Shown here in pieces: positions 35,805-45,116 of a DNA stretch of 64,000 nt. A program made the position numbers and the translations under genes. This DNA is from Flavobacteriales bacterium. Lineage in GTDB: Bacteria > Bacteroidota > Bacteroidia > Flavobacteriales_E > Vicingaceae. The stretch is from positions 50,169 through 114,168 of the forward strand of contig JAPHUD010000035.1 in the NCBI GenBank assembly GCA_026196775.1, written 5' to 3'. Every line of letters begins with the position of its first letter. The stretch's first letter is position 1. A model generated the notes under the pieces. That model searched no databases. It worked only from the letters and a program-made list of their open reading frames with translations, and had not been told where the DNA came from.

Positions 35805-37214
35805 ATGCATAAAGAAGCCGCAATTAGAGAACCGTTAATATTAGGAGACGATGTAACTTATTCAAAAATCTCCGATGACGTATTAGCAACTATCGAAGGA
35901 AAAACAACTAAAGGTTGGAAAATATTAATGACCATAGCCGCTATAGTTGGTCTTTGGGGTGTAGGAAATATTCTTTACCTTATAGGAACAGGTATCGGAA
36001 CTTGGGGATTGAATAAAACTGTTGGTTGGGCGTGGGATATCACCAATTTTGTTTGGTGGGTTGGTATTGGTCACGCAGGAACATTAATTTCTGCTGTATT
36101 ATTGTTATTTCGTCAGAAATGGAGAATGGCAATTAACAGACCTGCAGAAGCAATGACCATCTTTGCCGTATTTATGGCAGGATTATTCCCAATGATACAC
36201 ATGGGTAGAATTTGGATGGCTTACTGGGTATTACCTTTGCCAAATGAGTTCGGACCAATGTGGGTAAACTTTAACTCTCCTCTTTTATGGGATGTATTTG
36301 CAATTTCAACTTATCTTTCTGTATCATTAGTATTTTGGTATATTGGGTTAATACCTGATTTTGCAACCATTAGAGATAGAGCAAAATCTCCAGTTCCAAA
36401 ATTAATGTATAGCTTATTAAGCTTCGGTTGGACAGGAAACGCTAAAGCTTGGCAACGTTTTGAAGAAGTCTCTTTAGTATTAGCTGGTTTAGCAACTCCA
36501 CTTGTATTCTCGGTTCACTCTATTGTATCTATGGATTTTGCCACTTCAGTAATTCCTGGTTGGCATACCACTATTTTTCCTCCATATTTCGTTGCAGGAG
36601 CGGTATTCTCTGGTTTCGCAATGGTACAAACATTAATGATTATTGTTAGAAAAGTAATGCACTTAGAAAAATATGTAACGATTAAGCATATTGAGTACAT
36701 GAACATCATTATAATTGTAACAGGCTCTATAGTTGGTGTTGCTTACTTAACAGAGTTATTCATTTCTTGGTATTCAGGTGTTGAATACGAATCTTATGCA
36801 TTCATTAATAGATTTTCAGGTCCTTATGCTTGGGCTTACTGGTGTATGATGACATGTAATGTAATTTCTCCACATTTATTTTGGTGGAAAAAATTAAGAA
36901 CCAATTTAGCATTTACTTTTATAATGTCTATTGTAGTAAATATAGGGATGTGGTTCGAAAGATTTGTAATTATTGTAACTTCAGTTCACAGAGATTACTT
37001 ACCATCAAGTTGGTCTATGTTCTATCCAACTTGGGTTGATATAGGAGTTTTTATCGGAACATTAGGTTTATTTAGTGTATTCTATTTATTATTCTTAAGA
37101 TATTTCCCTGTGTTAGCACTTAATGAATTGAAAACAATTTTAAAATCTTCAGGAGAGAAATACAAAAATATGTCTGATGAAGACTTTAAAAAATTACACC
37201 CAGTAAAAAAATAA
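35805..37214 (+). CDS. actC: Alternative complex III quinol-binding membrane subunit ActC
   Basis: 469 aa NrfD/PsrC-type membrane protein with about ten helices. Characteristic segments: WDITNFVWWVGIGHAGTLIS, RPAEAMTIFAVFMAGLFPMIHMGR and FVIIVTSVHRDYLPSSW. It docks the ActB iron-sulfur domain and contains a quinol-oxidation site at the membrane surface. It starts 13 bases after actB and is followed by actD after 24 bases, all in one operon. Confidence 0.95.
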   Translation: MHKEAAIREPLILGDDVTYSKISDDVLATIEGKTTKGWKILMTIAAIVGLWGVGNILYLIGTGIGTWGLNKTVGWAWDITNFVWWVGIGHAGTLISAVLLLFRQKWRMAINRPAEAMTIFAVFMAGLFPMIHMGRIWMAYWVLPLPNEFGPMWVNFNSPLLWDVFAISTYLSVSLVFWYIGLIPDFATIRDRAKSPVPKLMYSLLSFGWTGNAKAWQRFEEVSLVLAGLATPLVFSVHSIVSMDFATSVIPGWHTTIFPPYFVAGAVFSGFAMVQTLMIIVRKVMHLEKYVTIKHIEYMNIIIIVTGSIVGVAYLTELFISWYSGVEYESYAFINRFSGPYAWAYWCMMTCNVISPHLFWWKKLRTNLAFTFIMSIVVNIGMWFERFVIIVTSVHRDYLPSSWSMFYPTWVDIGVFIGTLGLFSVFYLLFLRYFPVLALNELKTILKSSGEKYKNMSDEDFKKLHPVKK

Positions 37215-37238
37215 TTATATCGTTAGAAACTTTTAGTT

Positions 37239-37763
37239 ATGTCAGATAAAAAACTATACGCAATTTATGATGATGATTATGTACTTTTAGAAAGTGCAAA
37301 ACATCTGGTTTCAAAAGGAATTCACATTAGAGATGTATTTTCTCCTTTTCCTATTCATGGAATAGATCCTGTTATTGGATTAAAAAGAACTCGTATTGCA
37401 ATTACTGCATTTATTTATGGAATGATAGGTGTTTCCCTTGCACTAACAGGAATGTGGTATTTTATGGTACAGGATTGGCCTATGAATATAGGTGGTAAAC
37501 CTAACTTTTCATTAATTGATAATATTCCGGCATTTGTTCCGGTAACATTTGAATTTGGAGTATTATGTGCTGCACACGGTATGTCTTTCACTTACTTATT
37601 AAGAAACTGGACTTTACCTGGTTTTAAAGCTAGAAATCCTTATCCAAGCACAACTGACAACAGATTTGTGATGGAAATTCATCCAAGTGATAGTGGAATG
37701 ACGGCTGAAGAAATTAAAGCAGCTCTTAATGAAACTTATGTGCTTCAGATTGACGAAAAATAA
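37239..37763 (+). CDS. actD: Alternative complex III subunit ActD (DUF3341)
   Basis: 174 aa, DUF3341 family. A short cytoplasmic start (KKLYAIYDDDYVLLESAKHL) is followed by a helical hairpin of two membrane segments (FIYGMIGVSLALTGMWYFM and FVPVTFEFGVLCAAHGMSF) separated by WPMNIGGKPNFSL. It is a structural membrane subunit of the complex without cofactors. Length is normal for ActD. Confidence 0.92.
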   Translation: MSDKKLYAIYDDDYVLLESAKHLVSKGIHIRDVFSPFPIHGIDPVIGLKRTRIAITAFIYGMIGVSLALTGMWYFMVQDWPMNIGGKPNFSLIDNIPAFVPVTFEFGVLCAAHGMSFTYLLRNWTLPGFKARNPYPSTTDNRFVMEIHPSDSGMTAEEIKAALNETYVLQIDEK

Positions 37764-37797
37764 AACGATTAATTTAGAGATTATAAAAAATATAAAC

Positions 37798-38448
37798 ATG
37801 AAAAACTACCTGAACAATAGCATAAAAATAGTTGGAATGGTTGCTATTATTTCTCTTTTTTCTTGTAAAGAAGAAAATGGTTTAGCACCCGAATATATGC
37901 CTGATATGTATCGTTCTCCTTCTATAGAAACTTATGTAGATTATGGTGAATTAAGAGGAAAACAAGGTGATGATTCTTTGAGAAATACACTTACAGCAAG
38001 AAAACCTGTTGAAGGAACCATACATAGAGGTTTTACTCCTTATCCTTACAAAAATTCTATTGAAGGCTATAATCAAGCAGGAGAGTTTTTAAAGAGTCCT
38101 TTTGATTATACAGAACAATCTGTAGCTAAAGGAAAAGAATTGTACGGAATGTTCTGTGTTCATTGTCATGGAGGAGCCGGACAAGGAGATGGTTCATTAG
38201 TAGAAAGAGAAGTTTTCCCTCCTCTACCAGTTAAATTTACTGAAAGCTTAGACTTACCTGAAGGTAAAATGTTCCATACCATTACTTTCGGAAAAGGCTT
38301 AATGGGGCCACACGCTTCTCAGTTAACTCAAGAAGAAAGATGGCAATTAATTCACTACATAAGAGTAGGTTTTATGAAAAAACCATTAACTGCAGATATG
38401 GGTCAAACCGCTGTTGTTAGTGCTGATACAAATGCTGTAGTACAATAA
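37798..38448 (+). CDS. actE: Alternative complex III monohaem lipoprotein ActE
   Basis: 216 aa from the ATG at 37798; the frame runs back to 37729 but that would overlap actD and bury the signal peptide. Lipoprotein signal: MVAIISLFSCKEE. One cytochrome c site CVHCHGG (about residue 119) with a downstream axial Met region (GLMGPHASQL). It is tethered by its lipid to the periplasmic membrane face and passes or exchanges electrons at the ActA end. It sits between actD and actF. Confidence 0.93.
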   Translation: MKNYLNNSIKIVGMVAIISLFSCKEENGLAPEYMPDMYRSPSIETYVDYGELRGKQGDDSLRNTLTARKPVEGTIHRGFTPYPYKNSIEGYNQAGEFLKSPFDYTEQSVAKGKELYGMFCVHCHGGAGQGDGSLVEREVFPPLPVKFTESLDLPEGKMFHTITFGKGLMGPHASQLTQEERWQLIHYIRVGFMKKPLTADMGQTAVVSADTNAVVQ

Positions 38449-38485
38449 ATTTATAAAGAAGATTACACTAAAAACATTTTAACAA

Positions 38486-39697
38486 ATGGAATATACAATA
38501 TCAAAAAACGCGAAACTAACTACTATCATTCTTATTGTAGTTGGTCTGCTAGCTTTAATTGTTGGTTTAACTACTGATCATGGTCACCATGTTTCTCAAA
38601 GATTTTGGGCTAACTTATTAGTAAATGGGTATTTCTATTTTACTATTTCATTAGCAGCACTGTTCTTTTTAGCCTTACAATATGTTTCAGAAATGGCTTG
38701 GGGAGTAACTACTCACAGAATTTTTCAGGCGATAATGAGCTTTATGCCTATTGGAGCAGTAGTTTTGTTAGCAGTATTTATTGCAGGAGCAGCTCATATG
38801 CATCATTTATATCACTGGATGGATCCAGAAGTTCATAATCCTGAAAGCAGTCATTATGATGAATTAATTGCAAATAAAGGAGCTTACTTAAACATTCCAT
38901 TTTTCTTTGTTAGATCATTAATATACATTGGTGTTTGGATGTTTTTTGCTTATTGGTTTAGAAAAAAATCTATGGAAGAAGATCAATTAAACCTAGCTGC
39001 TGGAGATGTTTCTCCAATATATAAAAGAAGCATATTCATGGGGGTATTGTTTATTTTCTTCTTTGCTTATACTTCTTCATCTTCAGCATGGGATTGGTTA
39101 ATGAGTATTGATACACACTGGTTTAGTACATTATTTGGATGGTATGCATTCTCAGGAATGTGGGTGTCATGCATGATTTTCGCTGTGGTATTAGTGTTGT
39201 ACCTAAAAGGTAAAGGGTTCTTAAAAGAAGTAAATGATAGCCATATTCACGATTTAGGTAAGTGGATGTTTGCTATTAGCTGTTTATGGTCTTACCTATG
39301 GTTCTCTCAGTTTATGTTAATTTGGTATTCTGATATACCGGAAGAGGTAACCTATTATTTATTCAGATTTGAGCATTACAAATTATTATACGTAGGAACT
39401 TTCTTTGTAAACTTCTTATTACCATTCTTTATATTAATGTCAAGAGATGCAAAAAGAAACGCAGTATTTTTATTACCTATCGCTTTAATCATCTTTGTAG
39501 GGCACTGGTTAGATGTTCTAACTATGGTGTTGCCAGGAACTATGTTTGAAGACGGTCAATTAGGAATGGTAGAAATAGGAATGTTCTTAATGTTTACAGG
39601 AGTTTTCATATTTGTAGTGTTAACTTCACTTACTAGAGCTTCATTGGTTACTAAAAATCACCCAATGCTTGATGAGAGTTTACACTTACATCATTAA
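38486..39697 (+). CDS. actF: Alternative complex III quinol-binding membrane subunit ActF
   Basis: 403 aa, ActC-like but shorter, with about ten membrane helices. Recognisable segments: SSAWDWLMSIDTHWFSTLFG, FSQFMLIWYSDIPEEVTYY and MVLPGTMFEDGQ. It pairs with ActC in the membrane. A strong terminator follows 26 bases after the stop, and the cytochrome oxidase genes often found after actF in related genomes are absent here. Confidence 0.93.
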   Translation: MEYTISKNAKLTTIILIVVGLLALIVGLTTDHGHHVSQRFWANLLVNGYFYFTISLAALFFLALQYVSEMAWGVTTHRIFQAIMSFMPIGAVVLLAVFIAGAAHMHHLYHWMDPEVHNPESSHYDELIANKGAYLNIPFFFVRSLIYIGVWMFFAYWFRKKSMEEDQLNLAAGDVSPIYKRSIFMGVLFIFFFAYTSSSSAWDWLMSIDTHWFSTLFGWYAFSGMWVSCMIFAVVLVLYLKGKGFLKEVNDSHIHDLGKWMFAISCLWSYLWFSQFMLIWYSDIPEEVTYYLFRFEHYKLLYVGTFFVNFLLPFFILMSRDAKRNAVFLLPIALIIFVGHWLDVLTMVLPGTMFEDGQLGMVEIGMFLMFTGVFIFVVLTSLTRASLVTKNHPMLDESLHLHH

Positions 39698-39723
39698 AAA
39701 TAGATTGAGTTATATATCATATA

Positions 39724-39753
39724 AAAAAAGCACACCAACTGGTGTGCTTTTTT
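39724..39753 (+). terminator. Intrinsic terminator of the act operon
   Basis: Stem GCACACC (39730-39736), loop AACT, GGTGTGC (39741-39747), with A6 before and T6 after. It cleanly ends the act transcript. Confidence 0.92.
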
Positions 39754-39988
39754 ATATTTTTAATAGAATAACTAGGGACTAATTGTCATTATTAGCCATA
39801 TATCTTTAATTTTTAATTTGGTAAAAATAACACTAATACAAAATATTGTTCTTAAATAATAAAATTAACATTGTAAATGTATCGAAAATAGCATTTTATT
39901 AAAAAAAATCAAAATAATATTTTGTTTTAAAAAATAATATATACTTTTGCATCATCAATTTATCACCTACCTCAAGGTTTGTGATTGA
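39754..39988 (+). promoter_or_regulatory. AT-rich region with the promoter of the methionine operon
   Basis: Apart from the promoter I see nothing in these 235 bases. TACTTTTG at 39942-39949 is an exact -7 element; a TTTG at 39921-39924 lies 17 bases upstream, slightly short for a -33 box. Initiation near 39955 would place the SAM-I aptamer about 34 bases into the transcript. Confidence 0.5.
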
Positions 39989-40109
39989 TTTATAAAGAAG
40001 AAGTGAGAGATTAGGCTCTATGAACTTCTGGCAACCAACTTAAATTCCCGATAAAAGGGATTGGAAAACCGGTGCCAAATCCTAACCCAAATATTTGGGG
40101 AAATATAAA
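39989..40109 (+). ncRNA. SAM-I (S-box) riboswitch aptamer
   Basis: The conserved S-box core is visible in order: P1 5' arm TTTATA (39989-39994); P2 GAAGT...ACTTC enclosing GAGAGATTAGGCTC and TATGAA; GCAACC; a P3 hairpin with TCCC/GGGA; GGTGCCAAATCC; the P4 hairpin CCCAAATATTTGGG (40086-40099); and P1 3' arm TATAAA (40104-40109). It precedes a 44-codon leader ORF and then metY, metX and hom, which are standard SAM-I targets. The gene-control mechanism is not a simple terminator next to P1; see the leader and attenuator entries. Confidence 0.93.
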
Positions 40110-40120
40110 TAAATTACAAA

Positions 40121-40255
40121 ATGAAATTACGAAACAACAATCAAATCAACACCTCAGAAAGCTCCAATAGCTTAGAAGGTAGTTTATTTTTTCAAAATTT
40201 TACTGATACCCTTTCAGTAATGATGATGTGTTGTATGTGCTGTTGCATGTACTAA
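40121..40255 (+). CDS. Met/Cys-rich leader peptide ORF
   Basis: 44 codons, ATG to TAA, starting 11 bases after P1 of the SAM-I aptamer. The N-terminal part is polar (KLRNNNQINTSESSNSLEGS) and the end reads SVMMMCCMCCCMY: five Met and five Cys in eleven consecutive codons (40220-40252). Such a run of the operon's own end-product codons just before stop is the hallmark of a ribosome-stalling attenuator. The stop lies inside a hairpin (40247-40260) whose arm also pairs with a downstream segment. An alternative is a tiny metal- or thiol-binding peptide. No homology search was possible. Confidence 0.62.
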   Translation: MKLRNNNQINTSESSNSLEGSLFFQNFTDTLSVMMMCCMCCCMY

Positions 40256-40297
40256 TACATCTTATTTTCATTAATTATTCTTGAATTTAAAGATGTA
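40247..40297 (+). promoter_or_regulatory. Mutually exclusive hairpins after the leader ORF (candidate attenuator)
   Basis: Hairpin A is ATGTA-CTAA-TACAT (40247-40260), spanning the last codons and stop of the leader. Hairpin B pairs TACATCTT (40256-40263) with AAGATGTA (40290-40297). They share 40256-40260, so only one can form; a ribosome stalled on the Met/Cys codons would block A and favour B. No clear terminator follows, so control of downstream translation is possible. The remaining bases to 40395 are AT-rich with no further feature except a weak TCCT/AGGA stem near 40304. Confidence 0.45.
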
Positions 40298-40374
40298 AGG
40301 TTTTCCTCAAAAGGATAATCGCGTGCATTTTTATATACCTTATTTAATCAAATAATCAATCTATATATTTATAA

Positions 40375-41739
<1,365 letters not shown>

Positions 41740-41748
41740 TAAATACAT

Positions 41749-41777
41749 AAAGTTCTCTTCAGTCTGAAGAGAGCTTT
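41749..41777 (+). promoter_or_regulatory. Intercistronic hairpin between metY and the osmC-like gene
   Basis: TCTCTTC (41754-41760) pairs with GAAGAGA (41766-41772), extended by AAAG/CTTT. There is no T-run after it, so it is more likely an RNA-stability or partial-termination element than a full terminator. Confidence 0.45.
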
Positions 41778-41803
41778 ATATAAATCATAAAAAAACAAAG
41801 ACA

Positions 41804-42256
41804 ATGAGTAATTTAAATTTTTTAATAGTAGGAACAAGCATTTCTGCAACAAAATACGAAGGAAAAACTAGGCACTTTAAACACGTTATTGACGAACCAG
41901 AAACGTTGGGAGGGAAGGATGAAGCAGCCAATCCGGTAGAATATATTTTGGCAGGTTATGCAGGTTGTTTAAACGTAGTTTACAACTTAATAGCAAAAGA
42001 AATTGGCATTGAAATATATGAACTAAATATTTCTATAAACGGAGATATTAATCCAGAAAAATTTCTAGGCTTATCCAATAAAAATAGAGCTGGTTTTCAA
42101 TCGTTAAATGTACATATAGAACTTGAAACAAATGGAACGCACGAACAAGAACAGCAACTTATAGCCAAAGCAAAAGACAGATGTCCTGTAAATGATAATT
42201 TAGCAAATCCAACACCAATTAAATATTTAATTACCCAGCCTTTAAGCAGAAATTAA
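41804..42256 (+). CDS. OsmC/Ohr-family thiol-reactive protein
   Basis: 150 aa. GGKDEAANPVEYILAGYAGCLNVVYNLIAKE is the first Cys-containing helix of the OsmC fold (Cys near residue 51) and DRCPVNDNLANPTP carries the second Cys (near 125). The pair forms the peroxidatic/thiol site. Members reduce organic peroxides or handle reactive sulfur species. Its place between metY and metX, with its stop codon sharing one base with the metX start, suggests a job in sulfide or persulfide handling during sulfhydrylation; that is inference. Confidence 0.85.
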   Translation: MSNLNFLIVGTSISATKYEGKTRHFKHVIDEPETLGGKDEAANPVEYILAGYAGCLNVVYNLIAKEIGIEIYELNISINGDINPEKFLGLSNKNRAGFQSLNVHIELETNGTHEQEQQLIAKAKDRCPVNDNLANPTPIKYLITQPLSRN

Positions 42257-43302
42257 TGTATCATATTTTTAACTATAAACAAAAGTTTCAATTGGAATCA
42301 GGAAGATTTCTTCCTGAATTCCAATTGACTTATACCACTTTAGGTAAGTTAAATGCTTCTAAAAGTAATGTTGTATGGATTACACACGCCCTAACAGCCA
42401 ATTCTAATCCTGAAGAATGGTGGAGTGGTTTAGTTGGAGAAGACAAGATTTTTAATCCTGAAAAATATTTTATCATTTGTGCTAATGTATTAGGGTCTCC
42501 TTATGGCTCAACTAATCCATTATCTATAAATCCCGATACAGGTAATAAATACTATCATAATTTTCCTGAAATAACTATTAGAGATATAGTAAAAGCGTTG
42601 GATTTATTGCGTCAGTATTTAAGAATTGAAAAAATTCACACTTTGTTAGGTGGTTCCTTAGGCGGACAACAAGCGGTGGAATGGGCAATTCAACAACCCG
42701 AATTTATTCAAAATTTATTTTTGATAGCTACTAACGCTCAACATTCGCCTTGGGGAATTGCATTTAATGAAAGTCAACGTTTGGCAATTAAAGCTGATAG
42801 AACTTGGTTTTCGTATAGTGATGATGCTGGATTAAAAGGAATGAAAGCAGCTAGAGCAATTGCTTTATTGAGTTACAGAAACTATCAAACCTACAAAGCA
42901 ACTCAACAAGACGAACATGAAAAAGTAGCTGATTTTAAAGCTGTTTCATATCAAAATTATCAAGGCGAAAAATTAGTTAATCGTTTTAATGCTTTCTCTT
43001 ATTGGTATTTATCCAAAGCAATGGATAGTCATAATGTTGGAAGAATTAGAGGAGGAATAGAGGCTGCTTTAGCAAGAATTAAAGCCAACACATTAGTAGT
43101 AGCAATTGATTCAGACTTATTGTTTCCTGTTTGCGAGTCAAAAATACTGGCGGAAGGAATTAACAATTGTCAATTATCAGTTGTCAATTCACTATACGGA
43201 CACGATGGTTTTTTAATTGAAACACAACAATTAGCAACTTTATTTAAAAATTTTTATACCACACAACAATTAAAAAAAGAAATTTATGAATACACCAATT
43301 AA
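42256..43302 (+). CDS. metX: Homoserine O-acetyltransferase
   Basis: 348 aa alpha/beta-hydrolase fold enzyme making O-acetylhomoserine from homoserine and acetyl-CoA. Nucleophile elbow GGSLGGQQAVEW; NVLGSPYGSTNPLSINP is the conserved oxyanion-side segment; AIDSDLLFPV carries the acid and LYGHDGFL the His of the triad. Acetyl rather than succinyl specificity follows from the MetX fold. Starts on the last base of the osmC stop codon and overlaps hom by 17 bases. Confidence 0.94.
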   Translation: MYHIFNYKQKFQLESGRFLPEFQLTYTTLGKLNASKSNVVWITHALTANSNPEEWWSGLVGEDKIFNPEKYFIICANVLGSPYGSTNPLSINPDTGNKYYHNFPEITIRDIVKALDLLRQYLRIEKIHTLLGGSLGGQQAVEWAIQQPEFIQNLFLIATNAQHSPWGIAFNESQRLAIKADRTWFSYSDDAGLKGMKAARAIALLSYRNYQTYKATQQDEHEKVADFKAVSYQNYQGEKLVNRFNAFSYWYLSKAMDSHNVGRIRGGIEAALARIKANTLVVAIDSDLLFPVCESKILAEGINNCQLSVVNSLYGHDGFLIETQQLATLFKNFYTTQQLKKEIYEYTN

Positions 43303-44506
43303 AAACACAGCATTAATAGGTTTTGGAACTGTAGGACAAGGTTTTTATCACTACCTTGTTGAAAACAATGAAGACAAACAACTTTCTGAAATTGTTATTA
43401 AAGATGCTTCTAAAAATAGGATTCCAGAGAACTTAAACTTTACAAATGATGTACAAAAGGTGCTTAATAACAAGGAAATAAACACCATTATTGAATTAAT
43501 TAATAATGACCAAGAAGCGTATAAAATTGTAAAAGAGGCACTACAAAAAGGAAGGAAGGTAGTTTCTGCTAACAAAAAAATGATTGCATATCATCTTGAA
43601 GAATTGGTAGCATTAGAACAACAATTTGGTGGTAAATTTTTGTATGAAGGAGCTGTTGCTGGGAGTATTCCCATCATCAAAATCATTAATGAACATTACG
43701 CTTTTGATGAAATTAAGCAAATGCGTGGTATTTTGAATGGAACTTCAAACTATATTTTAACACAGGTTTTTGAAAAAGGAATTAGTTATGAAGAAGCCTT
43801 ATTTCAAGCTCAAGAAGCTGGATTTGCAGAAGTTGATTCTACAGCTGATGTTGGTGGTTTCGATGCACTTTATAAATTACTCATACTATCAGCACACGCT
43901 TTCGGAAAGTTTATTTTACCTGAAAAAGTACTAAATATAGGTATTGAAAATATTAGTAAAAGTGATATTGAGTTTGCCCAAAATAATCGATTGAAAATTA
44001 AATTAGTAGCATCTGCAATAAAGCAAAATAATAAACTTGTATTATATGTATTACCCACTTTTGTTGATGAAAAAAATGAGTTATTTAATGTAAATAATGA
44101 ATATAATACTGTAGAAATCGTTTCTAATAACATTGGTTCACAAACATATATAGGGAAAGGAGCAGGTAAACTTCCAACAGGACATGTTGTTTATAATGAT
44201 TATAGTTCTTTAGATTCTAATAAATACATTTACAAAAATGTTTCTTCTGGAAAAAAATTGAGGCATGAAACCAACGAATTTATTTGGATTTACTCCAATA
44301 AAATTACATTGGTAGAAAATTTTTTAGAAGAAATACAATTAATTAATGGGGCTAAAGGATATGGAAAAATTAAAATTAAAGATTTAATAAAAAATAAACA
44401 ACTCATAAATGTGAATAAGATATCAATAATAACATTGACTGAAAGTGAACTGAACCGTTTTATTACTGATTATAGAGTTGATAATAAATTATTAGAATAT
44501 GCTTAA
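43286..44506 (+). CDS. hom: Homoserine dehydrogenase
   Basis: 406 aa; reduces aspartate semialdehyde to homoserine with NAD(P)H. Rossmann motif GFGTVGQGFYHYL; VVSANKKMIAYH; EGAVAGSIPIIK; GILNGTSNYILTQ (signature) and EAGFAEVDSTADVGGFDA. The C-terminal 100 residues do not show a clear ACT domain, so feedback control may be through the riboswitch/leader rather than allostery. It overlaps metX by 17 bases and ends by a 4-base convergent overlap with the next gene. Confidence 0.92.
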   Translation: MNTPIKNTALIGFGTVGQGFYHYLVENNEDKQLSEIVIKDASKNRIPENLNFTNDVQKVLNNKEINTIIELINNDQEAYKIVKEALQKGRKVVSANKKMIAYHLEELVALEQQFGGKFLYEGAVAGSIPIIKIINEHYAFDEIKQMRGILNGTSNYILTQVFEKGISYEEALFQAQEAGFAEVDSTADVGGFDALYKLLILSAHAFGKFILPEKVLNIGIENISKSDIEFAQNNRLKIKLVASAIKQNNKLVLYVLPTFVDEKNELFNVNNEYNTVEIVSNNIGSQTYIGKGAGKLPTGHVVYNDYSSLDSNKYIYKNVSSGKKLRHETNEFIWIYSNKITLVENFLEEIQLINGAKGYGKIKIKDLIKNKQLINVNKISIITLTESELNRFITDYRVDNKLLEYA

Positions 44507-45108
44507 AAATAAAACACTGCAAATTGCGTAAAAATTCCTAGAAAAAAACCCGCATAAATTTGAGCATGAGTGTGAGCATTTAAAATTAACCTAGCAGTAG
44601 CTACTAAACCAAAAACAAAAAGTAGGGCAACAATAAAAATACTTACATCGGTTTGAAGTTTGGTAGCGACACATAAAAATGCTCCGAGTAACCCACCAAT
44701 ACCAATCGAATGGGCACTAATCTTCCATTTTATATTAATGATAAAAGCTAAAATAATAGCATAAGTAGCTCCTATTATAAAATTAAAAATAATAGGAATT
44801 ACCGTTGTTTGTTTGAGTAGATAAAGTGTAAAGATATACGATAATATAGTGATGATATAAGGTATAACTCGTTCTTTTGGGGAATACATTTCCATACTTG
44901 TAATTACGCCTCTATTACGAAGAAAAAGAACAGAAAGCAACGGAATTATAAAAGTTATAAGAGCGACTAAAAGAACAGTAAATTGTTTTAGCTTAAAATG
45001 TACTGCATAGTTTATATAAGTATCCGTATTAAATAATAGGAAAAGCCCAAGAGTGGGCATCAATAATGGATTGAAGAGTATAGAAATTATTTTTGCAGCT
45101 AACCTCAT
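44503..45108 (-). CDS. PAP2-like membrane protein with degenerate active site
   Basis: 201 aa with about six membrane segments. KISAHSIGIGG (in place of PSGHS) and ARLILNAHTHAQIYAGFFLG (in place of SRxxxxxHxxxD) recall the second and third motifs of PAP2 lipid phosphatases. The His residues remain but the closing Asp and the first KxxxxxxRP motif are not seen. It may be a PAP2-fold protein with altered chemistry. It lies 8 bases after rpoN. Confidence 0.55.
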   Translation of the reverse strand: MRLAAKIISILFNPLLMPTLGLFLLFNTDTYINYAVHFKLKQFTVLLVALITFIIPLLSVLFLRNRGVITSMEMYSPKERVIPYIITILSYIFTLYLLKQTTVIPIIFNFIIGATYAIILAFIINIKWKISAHSIGIGGLLGAFLCVATKLQTDVSIFIVALLFVFGLVATARLILNAHTHAQIYAGFFLGIFTQFAVFYF

Positions 45109-45116
45109 ACTTTCAA

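Noticed and set aside
37729..37797. 23-codon upstream extension of actE overlapping actD
   Set aside because: The lipoprotein signal peptide begins at the ATG 37798; the extension would hide it.
40298..40330. TCCT-CAAA-AGGA as a possible terminator after the leader ORF
   Set aside because: The stem is only four base pairs and the following bases are not a T-run.
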